Shown here: positions 42,232-54,122 of the stretch, piece by piece | How positions within the stretch are numbered: the stretch's first letter is position 1 | Layout of the letters: every line of letters begins with the position of its first letter | Assembly (NCBI RefSeq): GCF_010119975.1 | Contig: NZ_CP048222.1 | Span: forward strand, 620,001-684,000 | Length of the DNA: 64,000 nt | Source: Rhodocytophaga rosea | GTDB lineage: Bacteria > Bacteroidota > Bacteroidia > Cytophagales > 172606-1 | Direction of reading: 5' to 3' | The notes under the pieces: generated by a model | What the model was told of the DNA's origin: nothing | Database searches by the model: none | Seen by the model: the letters and a program-made list of their open reading frames with translations, nothing else | Position numbers and translations under genes: made by a program

Positions 42232-43479
42232 CTAAAAACTTATCCCGGCTTGCAGAGTCAATAATCTAGTGTGGATACGGTATTGGGATGTAGTTCCTGA
42301 ATTGATTAAATTTCCTCCCATTGCTCCTCTGCATTCAATAAAAAAACTTAGTTTTTTTGATAATCTATGTTCTACTCCTGCTCCAATAGTTCCATACAAC
42401 TGCGAATCATGTATGTCAACAGCTCCTCCTTCAGTAGTAGTAACAGTCTGGCTACTTTCTTCTTCGCTAATCCAATGACTGGAGTTGTTTAACACGATGT
42501 CATAAATGGCTCCAGCTTGTAGAAAAGGCCTGAATTTTCCTTTAGGGTAAGTAAATCTGATTAAAACAGGAAATCGTATATAATCTAAATTAATTTCAAG
42601 CTCATCACGAATATATTTATAGCTACTGGAGAGTACGGTTCTTTTACTGTCGGAATAGTAATGGTTTTTTGAATACTGAGCTTCTATAATCATACTCACT
42701 TTTTCTGTAATCCAGGGGAACGTGGTTTTTACTGATACTCCTCCGAAGGGTTGATAGTCAGGAGCAAACTGGGCATTAGACAAATAAGAAAATTCAGCGT
42801 TCTGGGAAGTAAATTTGATTGAACTTGATTGTATGCCGGAAATTAATCCTACATTCAGAATCAAAAATTTGCGCTTTGTTTGTATAGAATTTGACTCCGA
42901 TCCACAGTTATTATATTTATAAACCAAACTCATCAAAGAGCTATATGTTATGGATGTCTGGTCTATTTCTTTACGAAGGGCAGAGCAATCAGCCATAAGC
43001 ATTTGTAATGTGCCTATATAGTCTTTTCTGATATTAAAATAGTTACGCCCTTCATGTACTACCTTTATTTCCGTTTGAAGCAATGGTAGTAATGTATAAC
43101 CCGATTTTTCAACATAATAGTAACTGTTTTCTTTGAAGTGATACAAACTGATTTTGCCTTTGACTAGTATTTCAAGAAAAGCGATATTAGTAGTGTTACT
43201 ATCGAGTTTCAGTTGCTTGGATTCATACATTTTATTCCCAGTCAAGCCATAACCCAGCAAATCTACCGCTTCATATTTGACAGGTTCAGTATTTTGTGAG
43301 CGTTTAAAAAAGATTTGGCGGGCATTTTTCATTTCTGATCTATTATCTACCCATCCTTGAATTGTATCTTTGTTTGGAATAACTATATACCCAGTACGAA
43401 AATCAGATTGCGCAAAAGTCTGCGAACCAGCTAGAAAAAATAATAGGATAAGGTAAAAACTAAGCAGAAAAGCGGGCAT
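42232..43479 (-). CDS. Outer-membrane beta-barrel protein
   Basis: 415 residues from the ATG at 43479, which is followed directly by a clean signal peptide (MPAFLLSFYLILLFFLAGSQ). An upstream ATG at 43548 would bury it. Residues 25-190 resemble the soluble DUF-type domain found before PorT-like barrels (RTGYIVIPNKDTIQGWVDNR). The rest is an alternating-strand barrel ending TRLLTLQAGISF with the terminal aromatic residue of outer-membrane proteins. Probably co-expressed with the downstream IPT lipoprotein. Confidence 0.8.
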   Translation of the reverse strand: MPAFLLSFYLILLFFLAGSQTFAQSDFRTGYIVIPNKDTIQGWVDNRSEMKNARQIFFKRSQNTEPVKYEAVDLLGYGLTGNKMYESKQLKLDSNTTNIAFLEILVKGKISLYHFKENSYYYVEKSGYTLLPLLQTEIKVVHEGRNYFNIRKDYIGTLQMLMADCSALRKEIDQTSITYSSLMSLVYKYNNCGSESNSIQTKRKFLILNVGLISGIQSSSIKFTSQNAEFSYLSNAQFAPDYQPFGGVSVKTTFPWITEKVSMIIEAQYSKNHYYSDSKRTVLSSSYKYIRDELEINLDYIRFPVLIRFTYPKGKFRPFLQAGAIYDIVLNNSSHWISEEESSQTVTTTEGGAVDIHDSQLYGTIGAGVEHRLSKKLSFFIECRGAMGGNLINSGTTSQYRIHTRLLTLQAGISF

Positions 43480-43760
43480 AATAAAATAATTATTAACTAT
43501 TCTAAAGGTAAGTATGTATTTGTGGTTGCGCAAAAATGAGTGATACACCTTGTGTAATAATTAGAAGAATAATTATACTTTTTATTTACCTTTAATCTGG
43601 ATAGGGTTTAATTCCCCGCAGCTTGCTGCGAAAACAAAAATACCTCAACCTGATACCCTGATGCAAGCATCGGGCGAGTTTCATTAGATAGGAAACAGTA
43701 AAATCTGAAAATTAGTGAATGAAAAATTAAAACAGCATACCTAGGCACTCTGTCTGATGG

Positions 43761-43967
43761 CTAGAATGAACTGAAGAAAGTTAAAATAATAAAATGAATG
43801 AGTTTATATCCCTTTAACTTTAGTCTGATGTCACGTAGAGCTTTGTTGATGTGATTTTCAATATTACTATTGCTGGTACAGCCTGTCGGCAATTTCGCTG
43901 TTGCTTAAGTCTTCTATGCTGCTCATCACAAATACTTGTTTGCGAACAGGGGGTTAAAGAGGTATAC
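43761..43967 (-). pseudogene. Remnant of ECF sigma factor gene, sigma-4 end only
   Basis: About 200 bases match the 3' part of the intact ECF sigma gene (46921 to about 47140), including shared GACTTTAGTC-type and CAATTTCGCTGTTGCTTAA stretches, with many substitutions and a 3-base gap. No N-terminal half is present. It lies in a 1050-base gap (43480-44532) that otherwise contains no gene I can support, only the promoter region of the TonB receptor. Confidence 0.75.
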
Positions 43968-44532
43968 ATTATTTCATAAACAAACCTTCTTATGTAAGGT
44001 ATGTCTGTTATTCCTGGGCGAATCCAGCATTTGAGAACAATGTTATCGGGAAATTACCTTAACAGAATTATATTTTGTGAATTCTTGCTTACTTTAATCA
44101 ACTTATGTAAGGCTTGTGTCTGCTCTAAAAGTCAGAAAGTATTTCCTTGTAAATAATAATTAGTTGAGTTTAACTGATTCAATCTCGCATGATAACCCGC
44201 TAAGTATGTGCAGGATTGGGCAATAAAACTTCTTGATTAACTTTATTAAGTTAATTCTCCTCCTTTATCAGCGCTATTTTTTTGATAGCAGATTTTTTTT
44301 ATAAGAACACTCACTTTTCATACCTAAATCTTACGGGTACATTCCGAGCTCTGTTTTCCAATATCATTATCCTATGCACTGTTTACTTTTGTTACAATCG
44401 GAAATGTGAACTAACGATATTGTTGTGCCTCCTTTCCCAATTCAATTATTACTAACAATTTATAACCAGGTTGATACATGCTCAGAAAGCAGGGCATATT
44501 TTTTTAATATTTTTTGAATGTAAAATCATTGT

Positions 44533-46751
44533 ATGAAAAAGAATACTTTACTCTTATTATTTTCTGTGCTGGCAGGTACAGCATGGGCTCAAACGGATAG
44601 TCTGAATACAGATGCGCTCATGGACATGTCTCTGGAAGAGTTAATGAACGTTCAGGTAGTTTCCGCTTCCAAAAAGTCAGAAAACTTATTTGATGCACCT
44701 TTATCTGCGTCTGTTTTAACACGGGATGAGATTCAGAAAGCTGGTGTTAACTCCATTATGGAAGCCCTGCGTTTGATGCCTGGCCTGATTGTCCGGCAGG
44801 AAACCAACGGAAATTACGACGTTCATATCCGGGGTTTAGATAATGTTCCCCCGAATACCTTACAAATTTATGCGGCCAATACCACTACTCTGGTCATGAT
44901 CGACAACCGCCCGGTGTACAATTATTTGCAGGGGGGTACTTTCTGGGAAACCTTGCCCATTGATTTAAGTGATGTAGAGAAAATTGAAGTGATCAGGGGG
45001 CTTCTGCCACTTTATATGGTCCTAATGCCGTTTCCGGTGTTATCAATATTATCACCCGCAGCACCGAAAAGAAAGGCTTTTCTACTTTTGCCAATGCGCA
45101 ATATGGAAGTTTGAACACGGCCATTGCCAATGCTTCGGTAGGTTACCAGTTCAATGATAAGTTAAGCGCTATTGTTTCTGGCAATTACCAGGGGAGAGGC
45201 AGGGATGTTTCTTATTATCACCCGATGAAGGACCGCTTTTATAACACGCCTGATTCTCTTACCTATCTGGATGAAAAAAATAAAGCCAAACAACGTTATC
45301 CGCACCCAGACCGGGCCATGGATAAGTATGGCGCTAATCTGTTCTTGCGGTTTAATCCTACCAACAAGATTCATTTGAGCTTAAGCAGCGGTTTACAGAA
45401 TTCAGAAGTGCAAAATTCATACAACGCCTACTTTGTAAGCACCTTAACTACAGCCAAATCAAAATCTGGTTATGCAGATTTAAAAGCAAATATATATGGC
45501 CTCTCCGCCCAGATTTCATATCTGAATGGAAAGCAAGATCCTCATGTAGGCTCTGTAGGCAGTATGTATGATTTCAGCACCCTGGATGCAATACTGGAAT
45601 ATGAGATAAAGCTTACGAATAATTTATCTGTGAAACCAGGTGCCAACTTCAGGAAAGCCATTTATGATGATACCCGTTACTGGGATGCTACAAAAAATGA
45701 AGGAAATCTAAGCGCCAGAACTCAACTGGATACTTATGCCGGATCGCTGCGGGTAGATTATAAGGCTTTTAATGAAAAACTCCGGTTGGTAGGAGGTGCC
45801 CGTATTGATAAATTTACGTATCCTGATAAAGGCTTTGTATCCTATCAGCTGGCAGCGAATTATAAACCCTCTGAACGCCATTTGATCAGAGCTGTATATT
45901 CACGGGCCTACCGTTCAGCTTTCATCTTCGATACCTATTTGAATCTGGTTCAACGTGCACCTATGACTGGTCCCGGACTTCCGGAGGGCAGTTATACAGA
46001 AGCGGCTCTGATGGGAAACAAGAACCTGAATATGCTGCAGTCTGATTTGTTAGAACTTGGCTATCGCAGTAAACTGGCTGACAATTTATCTTTTGACCTG
46101 GAGGCTTATTACAATACGACAAAAGACTATACAGGTATTATTGCCGGCGCTTCTACTTTCGAGCCAGGTGCAACTCCTTCAGATCCAATCGCTGTCAAAA
46201 CTTTGGTTAAGATCGAAAACCTGCCCTTATCAGTCCGTCAACTGGGTACAACTATATCCGTGAATTATGTACTTAACCGCTTACAGGTAAAGCCTTTCTT
46301 AACTTTCCAGAAAACTACGCTGTATGATTATTCAAAATACTCTAATACAGCTGATGCCTTTCCTACCGCTTCCAATAATGGCAATGCAGCAGAATATAAT
46401 ATGTATTCCGGATTAGGCACAAAAATGAAACATCAGTTTACACCTGCTGTATTTGGAGGTGCATATATAAACTATCAGGTGAGCCAGAAGCTGAATATAA
46501 ATGTGAATCCTTATTATTATTCTGCCCAGACGTTTTATCACCAGGATAATCTCACTTTCCATGATAATACAAGAGGCATTGAACACATAGATCCCAAACT
46601 CCTGCTGAATGCAACGGTAAACTATTCACCGGTGAAGCCTATTTCACTGTTTGTAACAGTAAAAAATCTGTTAAATAATAGCAACAGCGAATATTACAGA
46701 ACAGACAGAATTGGCAGTATGATTCTAGTAGGAGCCAGCCTGCGTTATTAA
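44533..46751 (+). pseudogene. TonB-dependent receptor with a single-base frameshift
   Basis: The two frames 44533-45114 and 45111-46751 together form one TonB-dependent receptor of about 740 residues. The first frame carries a signal peptide (MKKNTLLLLFSVLAGTAWA), TonB-box-like SLEELMNVQVVSAS and the plug domain (SIMEALRLMPGLIVRQE). The second carries the beta-barrel ending in SMILVGASLRY with terminal aromatic. The break is at the G5 run 44996-45000; one more G would give IRGASATLYGPNAVSGVINI, the expected plug sequence. It is either a sequencing error, a phase-variable tract or a true mutation. Substrate unknown; a bidirectional terminator follows at 46782. Confidence 0.85.
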
Positions 46752-46781
46752 TAATATCAGCTTACCAAATACTTATAAAAC

Positions 46782-46814
46782 AAAAAGCCATTGCTCATGC
46801 AGCAATGGCTTTTT
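46782..46814. terminator. Bidirectional intrinsic terminator
   Basis: AAAAAGCCATTGCT and AGCAATGGCTTTTT form a perfect 14-bp stem with a 5-nt loop and T-runs on both strands. It lies between the convergent TonB receptor and ECF sigma genes and can serve both. Confidence 0.85.
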
Positions 46815-46920
46815 GTTTTATATACGTTTGCTTCCTTCAAGCAGGCAATAGTACGCATTTGTCAAATGGCTTGGAACACCATCCTATCAACAACCGGGAG
46901 TTATTAAGAAGATTATAATG

Positions 46921-47514
46921 CTAAAATGAACTAAAGAAAGTTAAAATTACAAAATGGATAAGTTTATACCCTTTTAACTTTAGTCTGATGTCACGGAGGG
47001 CTTTATTGATGTGATTTTCAATGTTGCTGTTGCTGGTGTGCAGCCTGTCGGCAATTTCGCTGTTGCTTAAACCTTCAATCCTACTCATCACAAATACCTG
47101 TTTCCGAACTGGAGGTAAAGCAGTATAAGCCTCCTCAACTATATGGTTTAAATCCTGGTAATAGATGCTCTCTTCGGTATCATTGTCAGCCACAGATTTA
47201 TTTCCGATCAGATATTTACTATAGGCAACTTCATATACCTGGTGCTTTGCTTTGTTATACACCAGGTTTCTGGCTATTCTGAAAAGATATCCATCAAAAT
47301 TCTGTTCAGGGTCCAGGAAATGTCTGCGTTCCCATATCTTTAAAAATACCTCCTGCACAATTTCATCGGCATCCTCTTTATTACGGACCAGCTTTTTAGT
47401 AAAAGCATATAGCTTAGGACCAAAACTGTTATACACCCTCTCAAATGCCGATCTGTCACCATTTTTGAGGGCTATAATAGTTTGAGATAGTGGAGAAGGA
47501 TCGGTTTTAAGCAT
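46921..47514 (-). CDS. ECF-type RNA polymerase sigma factor
   Basis: 197 residues with both ECF domains. Region 2 is AFERVYNSFGPKLYAFTKKL, with DADEIVQEVFLKIWERR for -10 recognition and core binding. Region 4 is LPPVRKQVFVMSRIEGLSNS, with EIADRLHTSNSNIENHINKA as the -35-binding helix-turn-helix. The C-terminus is an unusual hydrophobic tail (HFVILTFFSSF). It reads away from the FecR-type anti-sigma gene at 47837, and the SusC protein beyond carries an STN domain. This is the usual three-part set that switches on a SusCD locus when the substrate binds outside. Confidence 0.92.
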   Translation of the reverse strand: MLKTDPSPLSQTIIALKNGDRSAFERVYNSFGPKLYAFTKKLVRNKEDADEIVQEVFLKIWERRHFLDPEQNFDGYLFRIARNLVYNKAKHQVYEVAYSKYLIGNKSVADNDTEESIYYQDLNHIVEEAYTALPPVRKQVFVMSRIEGLSNSEIADRLHTSNSNIENHINKALRDIRLKLKGYKLIHFVILTFFSSF

Positions 47515-47836
47515 TAGTTTTACTTAGGTAAAGCAGTAAAAATCTGATTCGAAAGAAACTAGTATATGAGAATATTACTCAGCAATCCGTTCAAACAAGG
47601 CATTACAATTAGCTGGTATCTGCCTCAAAAGTGTATACGCAGACAGAAAATACAGGGCAATAGGTAAGTTAAACAGCTATATATTATTGTATCTAATTAA
47701 GATATTTTAGCAATATAGTAATGTTTTCAAATTTGTCAACATTTTAAAAATAAAAAAATAATTGTGTAACAGGAAGTGGTGCAAGGCATTTGATGATTGT
47801 AATCATATTAAATAGCAGCCCTGCAAGGTTCAGGTT

Positions 47837-48895
47837 ATGGATAGTAAACTGATAGATAAATATTATAAAGGCGAATGTTCGCCACAAGAAGTCGAGCAGG
47901 TGCTAGAGTGGTTTAAGCGCAAGGAGATGGATGCTGGGCAGTTACAGGATATGTACGAGTTCTGGCAGGAGGCTGAAGAAGAAAAGACAAACGAAGAATT
48001 TTCGCAGGCATCAGCCCGGCTTTTTACAAACATCAGTCAGAAAATTGATGCACAGGAAAAACAATCTTTAACACAACATTCTGTTCCGGTTGCTGCCAAA
48101 AAAAGAAAGCCAGCCTATATAAAGAATAACCAATGGAAAGTACTTATGAAAGTGGCTGCCTCCATTGTATTGCCGATTGGCCTGGTTTGGTTGCTTGCTG
48201 TGTATTTTTCTGGTACCACCCAGCCGGAAACTCAGCTGGTTTCTGTAGAAACTTCTCCTGGCACACGTAAAACCATTCATCTGGCCGATGGATCAACCAT
48301 TATGTTAAATGGCGGAAGCAAAGTATCGTATCAGCCGCATTTTTCTGCTAGTAAAAGAGAGATCAGGTTAAAGGGAGAAGCTTTTTTTGAAGTAGCCAAA
48401 GATAGCCTGCGCCCATTTATTGTACAAACCGGCACCTTATCTACGCAGGCCTTAGGAACCTCATTTAATATTTCGTACCGGGAAAAGGAAAATGCGATTT
48501 CGGTTGCCCTGGCCACCGGGATAGTTAAAATAGATAAAGGCACACAACAAGCAAGCAGCCAGATCGCCAGATTAAAGCCTGGTCAGCAATTGATCTATAA
48601 CAAAGTAAATCATGGCTATAAAGTAAAGGATTTTGATGCCAGAGAAGTATTAAGCTGGCGCGAAGGGATTTTATATTTCAAACAAGCCAACCTGGCACAA
48701 GTGGTGAGTAAACTGGAAAACTGGTATGGCCTTACGGTTGAATTAACCGGAAAAATTCCTGGCAGAGATAAAGAGTGGCATTATACGGGAAGCTATCAGA
48801 ACCAGAGCCTGGATAATGTGCTGGAAGGGATCGCTTTTGTAAAGAAATTCTCTTATGAGAAGAATGGTAACACGGTAAAAATTAAGTTTAACTAA
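47837..48895 (+). CDS. FecR-type anti-sigma factor
   Basis: 352 residues. The N-terminal cytoplasmic domain (about 1-95) has DKYYKGECSPQEVEQVLEWF, the segment that holds the sigma factor. A single membrane helix is at about 104-124 (VAASIVLPIGLVWLLAVYF). The periplasmic FecR domain shows ETSPGTRKTIHLADGSTIML and GEAFFEVAKDSLRPFIVQT, followed by the DUF4974 end domain (VVSKLENWYGLTVEL). It is predicted to keep the ECF sigma factor (46921-47514) inactive until the STN domain of SusC signals. It lies 163 bases upstream of susC on the same strand. Confidence 0.92.
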   Translation: MDSKLIDKYYKGECSPQEVEQVLEWFKRKEMDAGQLQDMYEFWQEAEEEKTNEEFSQASARLFTNISQKIDAQEKQSLTQHSVPVAAKKRKPAYIKNNQWKVLMKVAASIVLPIGLVWLLAVYFSGTTQPETQLVSVETSPGTRKTIHLADGSTIMLNGGSKVSYQPHFSASKREIRLKGEAFFEVAKDSLRPFIVQTGTLSTQALGTSFNISYREKENAISVALATGIVKIDKGTQQASSQIARLKPGQQLIYNKVNHGYKVKDFDAREVLSWREGILYFKQANLAQVVSKLENWYGLTVELTGKIPGRDKEWHYTGSYQNQSLDNVLEGIAFVKKFSYEKNGNTVKIKFN

Positions 48896-49058
48896 ACCTG
48901 GTCTCTACGATGAGAAAAAAACTTCCTATTGAATACAGTTAAGCTTCAGGAAAGAAGCCTAACTGCACCCGCCTCCCAAAAGAACTGATGTTGGCGCATA
49001 CATACTTTAAGAGGCTGCTGATTTAATTTATTGTCTCTAAACTAAACCGTCCAAATGT

Positions 49059-52000
49059 ATGGAATATAATTCTAACTACCTAATCTGTTGGGTAGTCAGA
49101 AGGGCTTTGTGTTGCCTTCTGATTACGCTCACCCTATTGCCCAGGCTTGTAGCAGCCGGTAACCATTCTGTAGAACAAGGAGTGAATGAAACCAAGATCA
49201 CCCTGGCTCTTAAGAACGCTACCCTACAGGAATTTATACATGAAGTTGAATCTAAAACTCCTTTTAAATTTACGTTTGATGAAAGGGAGACCTTGAACAA
49301 AGTACTTATTTCTGTTAAAGCAAAGAATGAATCTCTGGATAAAGTACTCGCCCGCATTTCAGCCAGCACCCGCCTGGAATTCAAACAGGTAAACAATAAC
49401 ATTCATATCCGCCTCCGCGAATTAACCAGTCCTAAAGCGGAAATCGCTCCCCAGGAACAAAAGCAGCAAATCAAAGCTGACCTGACTGTTACCGGAAAGG
49501 TTTCGGATGAAAAAGGAGATGCAGTACCTGGGGTAAATGTGCTGTTAAAAGGCACCACTACCGGAACTGCTACCGGGTCGGAAGGGGAATATTCTATCAC
49601 CGTACCTGATGGCAATGGCACCCTGGTATTCTCTTACATTGGCTATGTTAATCAGGAAGTGCCCATAAATAACCAGTCAATTATCAACGTATCGATCGTA
49701 GCTGATATTAAGTCTCTGGAAGAAGTGGTAGTGATTGGATATGGTTCGGTACAAAGAAAAGACTTAACAGGCTCTATTTCCTCGGTTGGCAACGAAGCCA
49801 TAAAAGATCTCGCCCTAACCCGTGTGGACCAGGCCCTGCTGGGAAAGGTGCCGGGCGTACAGGTGAAACCTTCGTCAGGTGAGCCGGGTGCGCCTCCACA
49901 AATCAGGATCAGGGGGATAGGCAGTATTTCGGCAGGCGCAGGACCTTTATATGTGGTAGATGGATTTCCGATCGCCAGCATACAATCCCTTAATCCCAAT
50001 GACATTGAAAGTATGGATGTATTGAAAGATGCATCTGCTACAGCGATATACGGCTCCCGTGGTTCCAATGGCGTAATCATTATCAATACCAAACGGGGAA
50101 AAACCGGCAAACCCTCTATTTCTCTGGATACCTATTACGGCTTTCAGAAAATTGCAAAAGTGCCCCATTTCATGAGTGGCATTGAGCAGGCACAACATTA
50201 CTTTGATGGAATCCGCAACCGGAATATCGATGAAGGAAATGATGTGACCATTCCGGTGAGCCAATGGAAAATACCCGTACCAGTTACCTTATTAGAAGTA
50301 TTGGAAGGTCGGGAACCTACCATGCCAGGTGTAACCTTAAATTTTAGAGATCCCCTGGATGAAGTATTACGGGTGGCACCTCAACAGCAACATCAGTTAA
50401 CGGTGACAGGCGGCAGCGAAAATATCAAATATGCCTTGAGTGGAGAATATTTAAGCCAGGATGGAATTATCCTCAACAGCAATTTTAAACGCTTTTCAGC
50501 CCGGGCTAATATAGATGCCAGATTGTCTAATAAACTGTCTGTCAAGATGAATTTAAATCCCTCCTTCACCGATAAAACCAATGTGGGCGGTGCAGGTGCC
50601 GATGAAATTGGAAGTGATGGCAACAGAGGCTCAGATATCATTTACAACGCCCTGGTTATTCCCCAATATTATTCCCTGCTAAATCCCGATGGCTCTTATT
50701 TTCCTTTTGGAGACGGCCTGGATGCAGTGGTATCTACCCAAAATCCTTTGGCCCTTGCCAGAGAAGTACAACGCAAGCAAAGAGGAACCGGCATTCTGGG
50801 AAATATCAATTTAGAATACGCCATCATTCCTGATTTGAAGCTCAATGTGATGCTGGGTGCCAATATTATGAACATTAAAGGGATGCGCTTCAAACCGCTT
50901 CTCCCGGCTTTTAACAACAATCCGGCTACCGGTACAGATAATTCTTCCATGCTGCTTAACTGGCTCACCGAATACACCCTCAACTACAATAAGGTGTTTG
51001 GCAAGCATAGCATTTCCGGATTGGTAGGCTTTACTGCCCAGAAAGAAAGGTTTGAATCCAATTTCCTCACCAGCAACCGGTATCCTAATAATTTAGTGCC
51101 TACTCTGAGTGCGGTTAGCGGCCTTATTACCAATGGGTCAGGTGATATCAGCGAATGGTCTATCCTCTCCTACTTATCCAGGGTCAACTATAGTTTCAAC
51201 AACAAATATTATATCACCGCTTCTGTCCGTACAGATGGTTCTTCCAGGTTTGGTGCAGCCAATAAATGGGGGTATTCCCTTCTGCGGCTTTAGCCTGGCG
51301 TATTTCTGATGAAAGTTTTATGCAGGGACTCGGCTTTCTCAGCGAACTGAAACTGAGAACCAGCTACGGCGAAACTGGTAACAACAATATTGGCAATTAT
51401 GACCATTATGCAACGGTTAACTATGAAAAATATATTCTGGGGGTGCTGCTGTTGGCGGATATGCCCCCGGAAGGTTAGCCAATCCGAATCTGACCTGGGA
51501 AACACAAAAATCAGTGAACGCCGGGATTGATGCCAGTTTCTTTAACAACCGGCTTTCTGTGACGGTGGATCATTTTCAGTCCCGGAATTATGACCTGTTG
51601 CTGAATGTAAACGTTCCCGATATTACCGGCTTTAGCACTGCGCTGAAAAACATTGGTGAGGTTAAAAACAGCGGATGGGAGTTTGTAGTAAATACCGTGA
51701 ACTTACGGGATAAATTTGAATGGAACACCGACTTTAATATTTCTACCTACCGGAATAAAGTGGTGAAATTAGGCCCTGAAGGCGATCCTATTATTTCGGG
51801 AGGCAATATTACCATGATCGGCCAGCCCATCGGGATGTTTTTCGGATGGTTAAGCGATGGAATATTTATGAATCAGGCCGAACTAGACCAGGGACCTATC
51901 TTTAATCCTGGCGCACGTGACCGTTCCAGGGTGGGAGATGTCCGGTTTATAGATGTAAGCGGCCCAGATGGTGCGCCTGACGGGATAATCAACAGCTTCG

Positions 52001-52533
52001 ATAAAACCATTATGGGTTCGCCCTATCCGGATTTTTATTATGGCATGACCAATAATTTCTCCTACAAAAACATCTCTTTAACCGTGGGTTTGCAGGGTTC
52101 TTATGGAAACGAAATACTGGCTTTGTCCAGAGATCAGGTGGCTAACAACAGAGCCCGTTTCCGGCAACTCACGATTCTGAATAATTACTGGAAATCGGAA
52201 GAAGAACCCGGAGATGGAAATACCCCACGGCCAAATGATACGCCTACCGGTAATTTCAGAGGGACGTATAGCCAGCGCTGGATGGATACCGGAACTTATC
52301 TCCGGATTAATAATATCACGCTCAGCTATGTATTCCCTGCACCGCTCATTCAGAAGATCAAGCTCAATTCTACCAGGATTTATCTCAATGCAACGAATCC
52401 ATTTTTGATCACCAAGCATGTGGGCTTTAATCCGGATATTAGCCGGAACAGCAGCGCCCTGAATCCGGGAAATGAGAATTACGACTATCCGCTGGCAAAG
52501 AGTATTATTCTTGGCTTAAATATAGGTTTCTGA
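49059..52533 (+). pseudogene. susC: SusC-like TonB-dependent transporter with two single-base frameshifts
   Basis: Three frames (49059-51293, 51266-51478, 51514-52533) join into one SusC protein of about 1150 residues. A signal peptide is followed by an STN domain (TLQEFIHEVESKTPFKFTFD), a carboxypeptidase-D-like domain (GKVSDEKGDAVPGVNVLLKG) and a plug (GYGSVQRKDLTGSISSV). The barrel ends KSIILGLNIGF. Breaks lie in G5 runs at 51268-51272 and 51439-51443. With G6 they would read KWGVFPSAALAWR and ILGGAAVGGYAPGRL, both standard SusC sequence. The STN domain and upstream FecR/ECF genes imply substrate-induced control. It imports large oligomers together with SusD; the substrate is unknown. Confidence 0.88.
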
Positions 52534-52621
52534 AACTAATCACAGACAGGAAGTGGTATCAACTATTCACATTACCAGAGTAAAAGCACCTCCATCTGAT
52601 TAAAAAATAAATTGTATTCAC

Positions 52622-54061
52622 ATGAAAAAGATAACAAGTATAGCCCTGTTAACCTGTGTGTTAATGATGGCATGCCAAAAGGACTTTATAGAACTAAGTC
52701 CTATATCCACCACCAGCACCGATGTTCTCTACAAAACAGATGGCGATTTCAAAGATGCCATGACAGGTATTTATGGCGTTTATCAGACACAATATGAAAA
52801 CATGTGGCTGTTTGGAGATATGCGGGGCGATGATTCCTGGGATGAACTGGTGAAAGGAACACCGGCCGCCATGGACCTTTTTACCATTAATAATGATGAT
52901 GGGGTGATCAGAAGTACCTGGCGGAATTACTACAATATCATCAACCGGGCCAATACCGTGATCACCAAAATTGAAACGGCTGATCCGGCTGTGGTAAAAA
53001 GCAAAGACCGGCATACCGGAGAAGCTAAATTCCTGCGGGCACTGGCTTATTTCGACATGGTAAGAATTTATGGAGATGTTCCTATGGTAACCACTCCTTT
53101 AACTATTGAAGAAGCTTATACATATGGACGGACTCCGGTAGAGAGAATATACAATGAAATAATTATTCCCGATCTGATGGATGCGGAAACCAAACTGTCC
53201 GTAAAATATTCCGGGGCAGATGTGGGAAGGGCTACCCAGGGAGCAGCCAAGGCTTTACTCGGGAAAGTATATCTTACCCTTAAAGATTTTGCAAAAGCCG
53301 AAGCCAAACTACAGGAGGTAACTACGCTGGGGTATGCCCTCTTACCCAATTATAATGACCTGTTTGACTTTACAAAAGATGAACACCACAGCGAATATAT
53401 TTTTGACATCGAATATGAACAGGGAATTGGGGAAGGAAATTGTTTTACTACCAATTTTACGCCCAAAGACCCTGCCCTGGCTACTTTTTATGGAGTTACC
53501 GGTGGCCAGAACGGCGCAAATAATCCGCCTCAGTCCTTATTTAATTTGTTTCCTGCCGGAGACTTGCGTAAGGATGTAACCGCTGCCAACGGACATGTAA
53601 ATAAAGATGGGGTTTTTATACGCCTGCTCCCTACTTCCAACGATGTGCAGACCTTCACCAGAAAATATATGGTACGGCTACTGGCCAATTGCGACAGCCG
53701 GGCCAACTGGAAAGTGATCCGCTATGCCGATGTTTTATTGATGTATGCCGAAGCACTGAATGAAAATGGCAAAACCAGTGAAGCACTTACCTATTTAAAC
53801 CTGGTCCACCAGAGAGCTGGATTGCAGCCCTACGCCAATCTTACTCAGGATCAGGCCCGTGAAAACATTTACCTGGAACGCAGATTAGAATTATCTTTCG
53901 AAGGCCACCGCTGGTTTGACCTGGTGAGAACCGGCAAGGCATTGGAAGTGATGGCTTCGCATGGCATGAAACCTTATATGACTATCTTCCCGATTCCGCT
54001 CAGCCAGATACAATTGATCAACGACCCCAGTATTTTTCCTCAGAATCCTGGATATGATTAA
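52622..54061 (+). CDS. susD: SusD/RagB-family nutrient-binding lipoprotein
   Basis: 479 residues. The lipoprotein signal MKKITSIALLTCVLMMACQK has its lipobox Cys at 18. SusD marks are the N-terminal ELSPISTTSTDVLYKTDGDF region and TPR-like helices (GEAKFLRALAYFDMVRIYGD). The C-terminal RYADVLLMYAEALNENGK and RRLELSFEGHRWFDLVRTGK are strongly conserved, and the end is IPLSQIQLINDPSIFPQNPG. It caps the SusC barrel at the cell surface and binds the substrate. It follows susC by 88 bases, one operon. The intact frame suggests the frameshifts in susC are not long-standing decay. Confidence 0.93.
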   Translation: MKKITSIALLTCVLMMACQKDFIELSPISTTSTDVLYKTDGDFKDAMTGIYGVYQTQYENMWLFGDMRGDDSWDELVKGTPAAMDLFTINNDDGVIRSTWRNYYNIINRANTVITKIETADPAVVKSKDRHTGEAKFLRALAYFDMVRIYGDVPMVTTPLTIEEAYTYGRTPVERIYNEIIIPDLMDAETKLSVKYSGADVGRATQGAAKALLGKVYLTLKDFAKAEAKLQEVTTLGYALLPNYNDLFDFTKDEHHSEYIFDIEYEQGIGEGNCFTTNFTPKDPALATFYGVTGGQNGANNPPQSLFNLFPAGDLRKDVTAANGHVNKDGVFIRLLPTSNDVQTFTRKYMVRLLANCDSRANWKVIRYADVLLMYAEALNENGKTSEALTYLNLVHQRAGLQPYANLTQDQARENIYLERRLELSFEGHRWFDLVRTGKALEVMASHGMKPYMTIFPIPLSQIQLINDPSIFPQNPGYD

Positions 54062-54122
54062 CATTTCCTTTGCTGGTCTGCTAATATTTTATATAATTAT
54101 GTACTACCTAAACATTTGAGTT

